This document shows, piece by piece, positions 50,974 to 58,834 of a DNA stretch of 64,000 nt. Position 1 is the stretch's first letter. Each line of letters opens with the position of its first letter. This stretch comes from Haliotispira sp965263485 (GTDB lineage: Bacteria; Spirochaetota; Spirochaetia; SP-2023). Position numbers and translations under genes: made by a program. The stretch lies in assembly GCA_965263485.1 (NCBI GenBank), contig CBDHHO010000004.1:1736001-1800000 (forward strand). The letters run 5' to 3'. The notes under the pieces are model-generated. The model had not been told where the DNA came from, ran no database searches, and saw nothing but the letters and a program-made list of their open reading frames with translations.

Positions 50974-51804
50974 TCAAAGGGCTTGAAAATGTTGCAGGGT
51001 GCGCCACAGCAGCAATATAAAAGAGACGGCACTGGCCAATACCACACAAAAGGAGAAGATCCGCTCATTCATCTTATGAATTGAGAAAATGCCCAACACC
51101 AAGCCTCCCAGCAGACTCGGCACGACCCAGAAGGCACGTTGCCCCGTCTGAATCAGGATATCTGAGTCGATGCTTTGCCAATAAAAGTAGTAAATCAGCA
51201 GTTTTATTGTATTGATTATCAGGTAAAATAGTGCCATGGTGGCGACAAAGCCTTGCTTGGGCAACTTAAGGGCACTTAAGTAGAGGTTCATGAAGATTCC
51301 CGAAACATTGCCCAGCACGGTGGTGAATCCGGCCATGATTCCGGAAAACAGCAGCATGGCCTGCTGCGAGCGAGGATGCTCTGCCACTTTCCGACTATCT
51401 TGAGGTATGCAATTCTCGCTATGCTTAGAAGACGGAGTTCGTTTATGATAGAGCAGCATGGCCAAAGCTGCGCCGCTGAATGCAGTGATAATGATCAAAT
51501 ACGGCCCGGTGGGGATATACTTGCCCAGCAGAAAGGCTCCCAGCATCCCCGAGCTTGCAATCGGAAGCAGGCGCAGCAGCACACCGAATTGCGCCAAGCG
51601 CAGGTAGTACAACGCCGCGCCCAAATCTCCGGCCACAAACAGCACGGTTCCAAGGCCTACGGCCAGACGCGGCTCGCTCAGCGGCAGCAGCAGCAGAGGC
51701 GTAACTAGGCCTCCCAGAGCGCTCAGACCGGACTTGGCCAGGCCGACAAAAAAAGATGTCAGGTTCAGATAAACCGTGAAATCAGAGCCAAAGTCTATTT
51801 CCAT
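50974..51804 (-). CDS. TauE/SafE-family membrane permease
   Basis: A 276-residue inner-membrane protein with about eight hydrophobic helices in two halves. The first half has FFVGLAKSGLSALGGLVTPLLLL and the second MAGFTTVLGNVSGIFMNLYL, the repeated helix-breaking motif of the TauE/SafE (DUF81) family, which exports sulfite or other organosulfur anions. The two halves are linked by a polar loop (KRTPSSKHSENCIPQDSRK). ATG 51804 starts the first helix. It stands alone; substrate unknown. Confidence 0.82.
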   Translation of the reverse strand: MEIDFGSDFTVYLNLTSFFVGLAKSGLSALGGLVTPLLLLPLSEPRLAVGLGTVLFVAGDLGAALYYLRLAQFGVLLRLLPIASSGMLGAFLLGKYIPTGPYLIIITAFSGAALAMLLYHKRTPSSKHSENCIPQDSRKVAEHPRSQQAMLLFSGIMAGFTTVLGNVSGIFMNLYLSALKLPKQGFVATMALFYLIINTIKLLIYYFYWQSIDSDILIQTGQRAFWVVPSLLGGLVLGIFSIHKMNERIFSFCVVLASAVSFILLLWRTLQHFQAL

Positions 51805-51998
51805 AACCTCATCGGGAAGTTCTTAAACGGGAAACTTCGGAGAAGAGCAATGTGAATCGTGTTGAGGGAAGTTCTGCGAATTCCCTATATATAGGTGACG
51901 CAACAAGTTTGGTCTTTTCACAGTTTCGTCAGGGGAAGGTAGTGGGGCATACGTTTTCTCGTGATAAAACAAAGGAACCTCTACTATACAACAAATAT

Positions 51999-52159
51999 AG
52001 GGGACCTCTAAAAATTCGCTTTTGTCTTCTTGCGAAGCTATTTTGGAGCGAGGAAGTGAAGCCGAAGAATACTTTGTTGTATCGTAAGGCTTTACTGACA
52101 AAGCTGTTCGTTTCAAAAGAGCGAGCAAGAGCGCAGAATGGAATTTTTAGAGGTTCCCT
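51999..52159. repeat. MITE-like element (161 bp) with adjacent left-end fragment
   Basis: Ends AGGGGACCTCTAAAAATTCG and GGAATTTTTAGAGGTTCCCT are inverted. The centre CCGAAGAATACTTTGTTGTA with GTAAGGCTTTACTG matches other copies. A partial left end (AAAGGAACCTCTACTATACA) lies immediately before it (51970-51998). The 640-bp gap between the permease and the next gene otherwise shows no coding sequence. Confidence 0.85.
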
Positions 52160-52405
52160 ATAGCGAAAGTTTCCTGCTTTCCCAAAAAATCTGAGCTTGG
52201 TATCAAAATCCGATTTTAGAGCCTCCCGGGATTCTACTGTGATCCCTGTAGGAATGCCACATGCTTGTTCTCTTCCCGAAATTCGTTTGTACTTCCGAAA
52301 GTTTCGCTATACGGACGCATAATTATTGAACCAAGCATGCTGGCAGGGCAGATCGGAGCGGCCAGCTTGGCATTGTAGCCGCCGCTGGAAATAACCGAAT
52401 ACCAA

Positions 52406-52458
52406 AAGGGGCACCTCTAAAAAATTCGCATTTTCTATTTTTAAGTGAACACTCTCAT
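52406..52458. repeat. MITE-like left end plus short leader repeat
   Basis: AGGGGCACCTCTAAAAAATTCG is followed by GCATTTTCT...TTTAAGTGAACACTCTCAT (52427-52458), which recurs at 53874-53904 downstream of the P-II gene. The first copy runs directly into the next start codon; the second is not followed by a gene. Confidence 0.5.
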
Positions 52459-53053
52459 GAAACAAGCAGAGCGGAAAGAAAAACAACAAGTACGACGAAC
52501 ACAATCCGAGTACCAGCGGGAGCCGGAATACCTGCGGGAAAATGGAGAGGAGTATTGGGAGGCGTACTGGCGGGACAAACAACAGCGACAGAAGCGAATC
52601 AAGGGCAACTACATTTGCTTAATCGCAATGACGGTGCTGTTTGGGGTGCTGACCATTGGCCTGCGCCTTGATCTGCGTTTTGGCTGGTTGCAAAACTTGG
52701 GCCTGAAACTCCGCTGGGATTCTCTACGGGTCAAGGATTCTGGCAGTATATTGAACAATACAGCAGAATGGTCGCAAGCGCAAAGTGCTGTGCCGAAGGC
52801 ACTGCGCAATCCTCGGCCTACAGCCCCCCAGTTGCGGGAACTCCTAGGCTTGATATTAGTGGACGAGCAACTGCAATTGTGGGGAGAACAGCAAAACGTA
52901 ACGGGCGGCTCGGCAGTCAATGAAATGAAAGAACAAGAAAAGCAATTAACAAATGGAGAGCTGGAGCTACTGTATTTCCCCGCAGCTCAAGTCTATCTGC
53001 TGCGCCAACGCAGCGAGCAGCGGATCGTCTATGCGGATAAGTTTAGCCCTTGA
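52457..53053 (+). CDS. Single-pass membrane protein of unknown function
   Basis: A 198-residue protein with a highly charged cytoplasmic N-terminus (about 50 residues, rich in Gln, Arg, Lys and Glu), one membrane helix (YICLIAMTVLFGVLTIGLRL) and a polar outer region of about 120 residues without cysteines. No family recognised. ATG 52457 lies at the end of a repeat-derived leader with no ribosome binding site; GTG 52445 is an alternative four codons earlier. Its existence as an expressed gene is likely but not certain. Confidence 0.5.
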   Translation: MKQAERKEKQQVRRTQSEYQREPEYLRENGEEYWEAYWRDKQQRQKRIKGNYICLIAMTVLFGVLTIGLRLDLRFGWLQNLGLKLRWDSLRVKDSGSILNNTAEWSQAQSAVPKALRNPRPTAPQLRELLGLILVDEQLQLWGEQQNVTGGSAVNEMKEQEKQLTNGELELLYFPAAQVYLLRQRSEQRIVYADKFSP

Positions 53054-53088
53054 TCATACAGATGACAGGCAGGAATCTTTAAAAATAA

Positions 53089-53252
53089 AGGGAACCTCTA
53101 AAAATCCCAATTTTGCGCTGTGCGGCGATCTTTGTCACGAGTAGCTTCGTCAGTAAAGTTCCATGATACAACAAAGTATCATTCTGCTTTTTTCCTCGCT
53201 ATCGTGAAAATCTCACTCGCTCAGCATCAAAAGCGAGTTTTTAGAGGTACTC
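53089..53252. repeat. MITE-like element (164 bp), canonical copy
   Basis: AGGGAACCTCTAAAAATCCC and AGCGAGTTTTTAGAGGTACTCT are the ends. CATGATACAACAAAGTATCAT makes a central near-perfect palindrome (kept here in two halves). It sits upstream of the P-II gene, whose AGGAG follows 18 bp later. Confidence 0.85.
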
Positions 53253-53282
53253 TTATAGTACATTTATATTGAGGAGATTATC

Positions 53283-53624
53283 ATGAAACTGATTATTGCT
53301 TATATTCAGCCAGAGGCTATGAATAAAGTCAAGCAGGAGCTGTACAACCGTAAAGTCTACAAAATGTCAGTAAATACCGTGATGGGTTGCGGTCAACAGC
53401 AGGGCTATACGGAAAATTATCGGGGCATTGAGAATGAGGTCAACTTACTAAAAAAGGTGCGCATTGAGATCGCAGTCAATGAATCTTTTGTTCAGGAAAC
53501 CATTGATGCCATTATTGCTGCTGCCCGCACCGGGGAGATTGGTGACGGCAAGATCTTTGTACTGCCGATTGAGCAGTGCATTCGCATTCGCAACGGTGAT
53601 ATTGGCGAATATGCAATTGGCTGA
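53283..53624 (+). CDS. P-II family signalling protein
   Basis: A 113-residue trimeric nitrogen/carbon sensor. The fold is complete: the N-terminal strand MKLIIAYIQPEAM, T-loop (residues 36-55, with TENYRG), B-loop ARTGEIGDGKIFVLPIEQ and C-loop RIRNGDIGEYAIG. It binds ATP/ADP and 2-oxoglutarate and usually controls AmtB, glutamine synthetase or regulators. Tyr46 is present, but position 51, the uridylylation tyrosine of GlnB/GlnK, is Asn. AGGAG precedes ATG 53283. No amtB or glnA is adjacent, so the partner is unknown. Confidence 0.88.
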   Translation: MKLIIAYIQPEAMNKVKQELYNRKVYKMSVNTVMGCGQQQGYTENYRGIENEVNLLKKVRIEIAVNESFVQETIDAIIAAARTGEIGDGKIFVLPIEQCIRIRNGDIGEYAIG

Positions 53625-53725
53625 GAGCAGCTGGCTGTCGGAGACTCTGAGGATTCCGGTCTTACACTGAATGGCGATCTTTCTAACGAATAGCTTTGTC
53701 GCTCTTGCTTCGCGCGACTGCGTTT

Positions 53726-53770
53726 AAGGAATCTCTAAAAATTCGCTTTTGGAATTTTTAGAGGTGCCCT
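53726..53770. repeat. Minimal MITE-like element: two termini with almost no interior
   Basis: AAGGAATCTCTAAAAATTCG is followed after only a few bases by GGAATTTTTAGAGGTGCCCTT, giving a 45-bp near-perfect hairpin. The rest of the 474-bp gap to pdxS contains a remnant interior before it and the short leader repeat at 53874-53904, but no gene. Confidence 0.8.
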
Positions 53771-54098
53771 TATTACAAAGCTCGAGCACTATCCTGGTCG
53801 AATGACAAGAAAGACAAAGGTAATATCACGATCAAAGGATGAGTACGGATTTTGCTCTCAATTCCCAAAATCTGCATTTTCTGTCTTTAAGTGAACACTC
53901 TCATATTTCTCTTATTTATTGTTCATCAGAGGCTTTTTTTTGATTGCTGGCCCAAAAAATATCACACACGAGGGGCAGTATATTTCCAGTGGTGCGCCTC
54001 TCGATTGAAGTCAGGTTAGCTTTGGCAATCTGCTAGGCAAAATGGCCTGAAAGTACTACACTGCGCCTGACATCTCCGTTGTACTGAGGTAATTGAAT

Positions 54099-55010
54099 AT
54101 GAGCGAGTTGATTGGTGTAGCGGCCCGTCGGGCCGCCAGTAACTGGAAGCACAACGTGGCCTTGGCCGAGATGCTCAAGGGCGGCGTGATTATGGACGTG
54201 GTCACTGCCGAACATGCCCGCATTGCCGAACATGCCGGAGCGGCCGCCGTGATGGCTCTGGAGCGGGTCCCCGCCGACATTCGGGCCAATGGTGGAGTGG
54301 CCCGGATGTCGGACCCCAAACTGATTCAGGAAATCCAGCAAGCGGTTTCGATTCCGGTGATGGCCAAGTGCCGTATTGGACACTTTGTGGAGGCCCGCAT
54401 TCTTGAAGCACTGGAAATCGACTTCATCGACGAGAGCGAAGTACTAACCCCCGCCGACGAAAACCATCATATTGACAAACACGATTTCAAGGTGCCGTTT
54501 GTCTGCGGTTGCCGCAGTCTCGGCGAAGCCCTGCGCCGTATTGGCGAAGGCGCGGTGCTGATCCGCACCAAAGGCGAAGCGGGTACCGGCGACGTAGTCG
54601 AAGCGGTGCGCCACATGCGCACCTTGCAAACCGAAATTGGCCAGGCACGCCAAGCGCGCCGCGATGAGCTGGCTTCATTGGCCCGCGACTGGGGCGTTTC
54701 TTACGAACTGCTACTTGAAGTACAGGAACTGGGCCGTCTGCCGGTGCCCAACTTCTCGGCGGGTGGAGTGGCGACTCCGGCGGACGCGGCACTGATGATG
54801 AGCTTGGGCGCGGAATCCGTGTTTGTCGGCTCGGGCATTTTTAAGTCTGGCGATCCGGCCAGGCGGGCCCAAGCTATCGTTGAAGCCGTAACCCACTACC
54901 AGAATTCCAAAAAACTGGCTGAATTGTCTACTGACTTGGGCGAGCCGATGGTCGGCATCGCCTGCGATGAGCTGAGTGATGGCGCGCGTCTGGCGAGGCG
55001 AGGCTGGTAG
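54099..55010 (+). CDS. pdxS: Pyridoxal 5'-phosphate synthase subunit PdxS
   Basis: Synthase subunit that builds PLP from ribose 5-phosphate, glyceraldehyde 3-phosphate and ammonia. The sequence is highly conserved: GGVIMDVVTAEHARIAE, VMALERVPADIRANGGVARM, PVMAKCRIGHFVEARILEA (first Schiff-base lysine), ESEVLTPADE, VPFVCGCRSLGEALRRI, LIRTKGEAGTG (second lysine) and NFSAGGVATPADAALMM. At 303 residues it is full length, ending in the usual RGW. ATG 54099 follows GAGGT. The glutaminase subunit gene pdxT is normally adjacent but is not here. Confidence 0.95.
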   Translation: MSELIGVAARRAASNWKHNVALAEMLKGGVIMDVVTAEHARIAEHAGAAAVMALERVPADIRANGGVARMSDPKLIQEIQQAVSIPVMAKCRIGHFVEARILEALEIDFIDESEVLTPADENHHIDKHDFKVPFVCGCRSLGEALRRIGEGAVLIRTKGEAGTGDVVEAVRHMRTLQTEIGQARQARRDELASLARDWGVSYELLLEVQELGRLPVPNFSAGGVATPADAALMMSLGAESVFVGSGIFKSGDPARRAQAIVEAVTHYQNSKKLAELSTDLGEPMVGIACDELSDGARLARRGW

Positions 55011-55174
55011 CCGGTTTTCATCAGAGTTATACCATTCAGTAAAAGTAGCATCCTTTCCGATTGATCCCTCATTCTTGTGAAAGCGAGAGTCCAAGCATAG
55101 AGCATTTTCCAGATAGACTCCCGTTTTTACGAGAGTGACAAGCCTTTATCATACTCTACTTCTGCGGATTGGCA

Positions 55175-55633
55175 TTACTCGCTCTCGATCGTATCGCCGG
55201 TTCCGAGTGGGTCCAGCACCAGTTTGACACCGCGAATTTCGCGAATGATACCGCTCTGCCCGGGGGTCAGGCGGCTATCCTTATCGACCATGATGGCGCT
55301 CCATATTTGACCGCCCACTTTGGCCTGGCCTGTTTCTTCGCCCTGAATTTCGGAAAGTACCCGGGCTTTCTGGCCAATTAATGCGGTGACATTGGTTGGC
55401 TGCGTCTTACTATGCAAAATCCGAACGCAGAAGGAGCGCAAAAAAATTATGCACAGCAGTGAAACCACTGTGAACACCACAACCTGCCAAATAAAGGAAA
55501 ACAGCAATCGTTCGGCGATAAGCCCACCTAACGAACCCAGTGCCAGCCAGATGGTGATAAAATTCTGAGACATGCCTTCTGTGGAGAGAAACAAAATCAG
55601 CAGTCCAACCCAGAACAACCATAAGTGCGTCAT
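55175..55633 (-). CDS. NfeD-family membrane protein
   Basis: A 152-residue protein with three hydrophobic helices (LWLFWVGLLILFLSTEG, IWLALGSLGGLIAE, FIWQVVVFTVVSLLCIIFL) and a C-terminal OB-fold (LIGQKARVLSEIQGEETGQA, then GQIWSAIM and VKLVLDPL), the short NfeD type usually paired with a slipin/stomatin protease or flotillin. Here no partner is adjacent. ATG 55633 lies 3 bp from the edge of the ISL3 element, and its AGGAG falls within the IS terminal repeat, so the native upstream region has been displaced. The reading frame itself looks complete. Confidence 0.8.
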   Translation of the reverse strand: MTHLWLFWVGLLILFLSTEGMSQNFITIWLALGSLGGLIAERLLFSFIWQVVVFTVVSLLCIIFLRSFCVRILHSKTQPTNVTALIGQKARVLSEIQGEETGQAKVGGQIWSAIMVDKDSRLTPGQSGIIREIRGVKLVLDPLGTGDTIESE

Positions 55634-55636
55634 ATA

Positions 55637-56937
55637 GGCTCCTCGGTATATCAAGTTGATTTTAGAGTCGCAGCTACCGGACTCAAGTATATCATCATTA
55701 AAAATGTTTCTGTATTCCTGTAACCCCTAGCCCGAACCGCTTGAAATATACTGTTCAACCCTTCCAGACGGGCGCTTGTCTTACCTGAGCGCCAGCGCTC
55801 CACCACCTTATCCCCATGTTTCTCCAAGCTATCCAATGCTTTAGCCATCGGCTCTAATAAATCCTGATCTTTTATCAGTTCTCTCGAATAATTGATAAAT
55901 CTTCGAATCCTCCACTTGGCTCCCTGTAAAGTTTTCGCGCCTCTTATCCAAGATAATTTCTCTTTTATCTGATACCCCGTCATCGTCTGAAAACCTCCCG
56001 CTTCAAGCTCCAGTAAAGCTTCCAACTGTGACTTTGTCAGGGCATTGTTCGCCGGGTTCTTTACTACTGCCCATCGTGCATGCTTAGGGAAATTCTTATG
56101 TTTACTCTCAGATTTCCTCACTGTATTTAATGCTTCTACAAACTTCTTACAAATATGAAACCAATCAGCTGTTACCGAAGATTCAGGAAAATTCTCTCTG
56201 ATTCCTTTCAAAAAAGGCTTTGACATATCACAAACTACTTCTTCAACATTTTCTTTTTCCCCATTATGTTCTTCTATAAAGTCTTTGCACTCCTTAACAA
56301 CACTGGAATCCCTTCCTTCTGTCGCAAAAATTACAGATTCCTTTTTCTTATCCATATCGACAAATACAGTCACATAGTTATGTCCTCGCTTGCTTGATGT
56401 CTCATCAAGTCCAATAGATTTTAAATTAGATAAATCTATTTGTTTTTTGCCTTCTTCAACGTAATGTTTGATAATTCTGGCAACTCTTTTATCTTCGATT
56501 CCAGTTTGTCTGGCTACTGAAAGCATAGGCATTTCACGGGCCAGCATGAGAACAGCCTGCTCAAAGAGTAAGGTAAAAGAGCTTCCATTTCTTGCCCATG
56601 GGACCAGAATACGCCTGATACCATGCTCTAAACATTTTGTTCGGGGTACTTTTGCGCGGATGTAGCAATGGTGTTGAAAGAAGTTTAAATGCCGCCATTC
56701 AAGTTCCTTAAAGTCGTGAGCAGGGCACATTTTCTTACACTCGGGACACGGATACTTGGAGCCACGCTCAGCTTTAATTGCGATGTGTAATTCATGTGGC
56801 TTCTTGTCTTCTCTGAGTTCCTGACTGATAATCTGCCATGGTTCGCTCAGTCCCAGGCCCAAAATTAAAAGTTGCTTATCGTTCATTTCCCCATTGTATC
56901 ATCTTTACCTAAAATCCACAAGACGTACCGAAGAGCC
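55637..56937. mobile_element. ISL3-family insertion sequence, 1301 bp
   Basis: Imperfect terminal inverted repeats were seen: GGCTCCTCGGTATATCAAGT at the left, and at the right the reverse of GGCTCTTCGGTACGTCTTGT, both continuing to GATTTTAG. One full transposase gene lies between. No matching 8-bp target duplication was found (flanks CATATA-type and TAAATTAA), so the ends may have rearranged after insertion. The element separates nfeD from the broken rpn2. Confidence 0.85.
55651..56886 (-). CDS. ISL3-family transposase
   Basis: A 411-residue DDE transposase. An N-terminal zinc-finger region (YPCPECKKMCPAHDF, then KCLEHG) is followed by a helix-turn-helix (SVARQTGIEDKRVARIIKHYV). The catalytic core has Asp in SIGLDETSSKRGHNYVTV, Asp in VVCDMSKPF and a C-terminal Glu in RLEGLNSIFQ. 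It is full length with no frameshift, so the IS may still be active. It shows the usual ISL3 layout: one gene, terminal inverted repeats of about 25 bp, total near 1.3 kb. Confidence 0.93.
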   Translation of the reverse strand: MNDKQLLILGLGLSEPWQIISQELREDKKPHELHIAIKAERGSKYPCPECKKMCPAHDFKELEWRHLNFFQHHCYIRAKVPRTKCLEHGIRRILVPWARNGSSFTLLFEQAVLMLAREMPMLSVARQTGIEDKRVARIIKHYVEEGKKQIDLSNLKSIGLDETSSKRGHNYVTVFVDMDKKKESVIFATEGRDSSVVKECKDFIEEHNGEKENVEEVVCDMSKPFLKGIRENFPESSVTADWFHICKKFVEALNTVRKSESKHKNFPKHARWAVVKNPANNALTKSQLEALLELEAGGFQTMTGYQIKEKLSWIRGAKTLQGAKWRIRRFINYSRELIKDQDLLEPMAKALDSLEKHGDKVVERWRSGKTSARLEGLNSIFQAVRARGYRNTETFLMMIYLSPVAATLKST

Positions 56938-57053
56938 TAAATTAAATAAGTCAAAAATCATAGCGTATCTCCGGAAACCGCATGGGGCGTTAAAAGCAGG
57001 AACTTGGCGCGAGAGTCATGGATGCCGCCATGTCTACAAAGAAAGGCTCCAAT

Positions 57054-57078
57054 GCGAGCTGGCGCAGCATGGGAGAAA
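57054..57078. repeat. 25-bp direct repeat flanking rpn2, left copy (third repeat family)
   Basis: It begins GCGAGCTGGCGCAGCATGGG and is identical to 58170-58194 in the same orientation, bracketing the rpn2 pseudogene. The complement occurs upstream of rpn1 (29533-29557) and in repeats at 33700-33730. Confidence 0.75.
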
Positions 57079-57142
57079 CAGGGGCGGGCCGTGCGCAGCC
57101 AAGGCCCGACCTTCCTTACTCAGACGTCCTATTCGCCCTCTT

Positions 57143-58124
57143 TCAGCTCGGTAATTTCGCCGGTGGCTCAGACCGGTAAACCTTGCAATCTGCTCAATCG
57201 ACAGCCCGGATTCTTTCATTTTTCGGGCAGCTTCACGCCGTCCTTCTTCCCGACCTTCTTCCCGGCCTTTTTCCCGGCCTTTTTCCCGGCCTTTCCGCAT
57301 GCCTAGTTTTTCACCTTCTTCCCAACCTTTCTGCATGCCCAGTTTTTCGCCTTCTTGTCTTCCTTCAGCTCTTAGATCGTCTGCCAGTGTTGCCAACATC
57401 CTTTGTACCTCCTCTGGTGCGGTGATTTGATTGTATTCTGATTCGTTCATGCCCTCGCCAAACAGCAGGGCAATCCAGCGCCTGAAAATGGTGATTTCGA
57501 GCCCGGGTTCATCGCGCAGGAATTCTATGATTTGCGGGATTCGCGTTTCCCATTCCCCTGGTCTGCCGTATTTCTCGGCACAAATCACCGCGCTGATAAG
57601 GTTGTGCAGCTTGTGGATTTTTTGGTCGGGGATGCGCTTCTCGTCAATGAGAGCATATTGAAAGTGGGGTAGGTATTTTGCGGGTATTTCGTTGCTGCTG
57701 ATCAGTTCGCTGGTGCTGCGGGGCGCATTCCAAGGGCGGTCTCCGTTGTAGAGCACCAGCGGAAATACCGGGGGCAACTTGCCTTTGCTGTTTTTGCCTT
57801 CCTTGATGAGGCGTTCGTAAAACAGGGATATATAGCTGAGCAGGCGGATGGCCATATGCTTGGGGGCTGTGGACTGGAATTCGAGCAGGATATACAGATA
57901 GGCTGTTTGGCTGTCTTGGTTGTCTTGATTGTCTTGGCTGTCTCGTAAAGCAGGTCCGATTCGCGCTGCTGGAGCGTGGCAGAGAGGTGGGACGGGTCGA
58001 GTTTGCGCAGGCTGTCGGGCTGGATTTTGGCGCTAAAGTCCTCCTCAACGAAGGCGTGGATGAGTTTGCACAGGATTGCCGGGTTCGAAAACAGGTATTT
58101 GTACGCGCTGTCGCAACTTGCCAT
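57143..58124 (-). pseudogene. Second Rpn-family nuclease gene, frameshifted
   Basis: Nearly identical to rpn1 from ATG 58124 (MASCDSAYKYLFSNP). After RESDLLYE, ten bases (GTGCGCCTGG in rpn1) are missing and a nine-base GACAGCCAA-type unit has been gained, a net -1 shift that breaks the nuclease core. Close to the end one extra base (in CACCGGCGAAATT) shifts the last residues. The charged arm has fewer 16-residue units than rpn1. The internal AGGAGGT and ATG 57399 remain, and the frame from there runs to 57034 (121 residues), so the short product could still be made. The gene is enclosed by 25-bp direct repeats. Confidence 0.82.
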
Positions 58125-58169
58125 AGCTTCAATATAGCTGTTTTGTCCATATGGCGCAATAAAAAAATG

Positions 58170-58245
58170 GCGAGCTGGCGCAGCATGGGAGAAATGGGTA
58201 CTTCGGTACACCTTGAATTTCTAATCTTCGCGCGCTGCGCTCAGA
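58170..58245. repeat. Right direct repeat of rpn2 and second palindromic family, copy 3
   Basis: 58170-58194 is the right 25-bp repeat. It is followed at once by GGTACTTCGGTACACCTTG and GAATTTCTAATCTTCGCGC (58197-58245), a right-truncated copy of the element at 32073-32137. Confidence 0.7.
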
Positions 58246-58288
58246 TGATTTAAGCCTCTTTTGCCAAAGTCAGGGCTTCGATTTTCGT

Positions 58289-58834
58289 TTGTTTTACTTC
58301 GATCTGAATCTTTTCCGTGCGGGCAATCGCGCTACAGTTCGCTGGGAGCAGTGGGACGGTCGGTCTTTGACTGGTACAAATGCCGGAACTCAGGTTTTCA
58401 GTTCGTCTTCTTTTCGATCACGAGAGGTGGAGGCGGCCCGGCTGGATTACTTTGCCCGCTTGCAGAGTGAGTTTCACAAGTGTCCGGGCGGCTCCGCTGC
58501 CTCCTCATCTGATTTGCATTTCCGCTATCACACCAGTCATCAGCCTGCGCTCGATGCCGGGGCGGGGGCTGTCGATAGCAGCAGGGGGAGTGCCGCTTCA
58601 ATCTGCATGCATCGGGACGCTGCGCTTGCGGGTGCCCAGTCTGCCGGGTTTACCGTCAGTCTGTCTTATGTTGCGGTTTCCGCCAAGCAGCTGCAGATGG
58701 AGTATTTTGCCGGGTCGCCGTGCCGGGCCTTCCTCGGGGATTCGGATCCTGACAAACCTCTTGCAAAGCAGAACTTGCAGCTCTGGCATGCCGAATGCCT
58801 GGATTGGTGTTTGGCGGATCGGGGGCCGGATTAG
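58289..58834 (+). CDS. Unidentified reading frame, probably the 3' part of a truncated gene
   Basis: A frame open from about 58256, just after a repeat boundary, to TAG 58834. It encodes up to 181 residues (FYFDLNLFRAGNRATVRW, DYFARLQSEFHKCPGG, FTVSLSYVAVSAKQLQM, LWHAECLDWCLADRG). The composition is protein-like and GC-rich, unlike the AT-rich operon that follows. No family was recognised. The N-terminus probably was removed when the repeat and rpn2 region formed. It overlaps the 3' end of the IclR gene on the opposite strand (58656-58834); the overlap suggests that one of the two ends is not native. Confidence 0.35.
   Translation: MFYFDLNLFRAGNRATVRWEQWDGRSLTGTNAGTQVFSSSSFRSREVEAARLDYFARLQSEFHKCPGGSAASSSDLHFRYHTSHQPALDAGAGAVDSSRGSAASICMHRDAALAGAQSAGFTVSLSYVAVSAKQLQMEYFAGSPCRAFLGDSDPDKPLAKQNLQLWHAECLDWCLADRGPD

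Noticed and set aside
55629..56945. 8-bp target duplication around the ISL3 element
   Set aside because: The flanks do not match, so no duplication is claimed.
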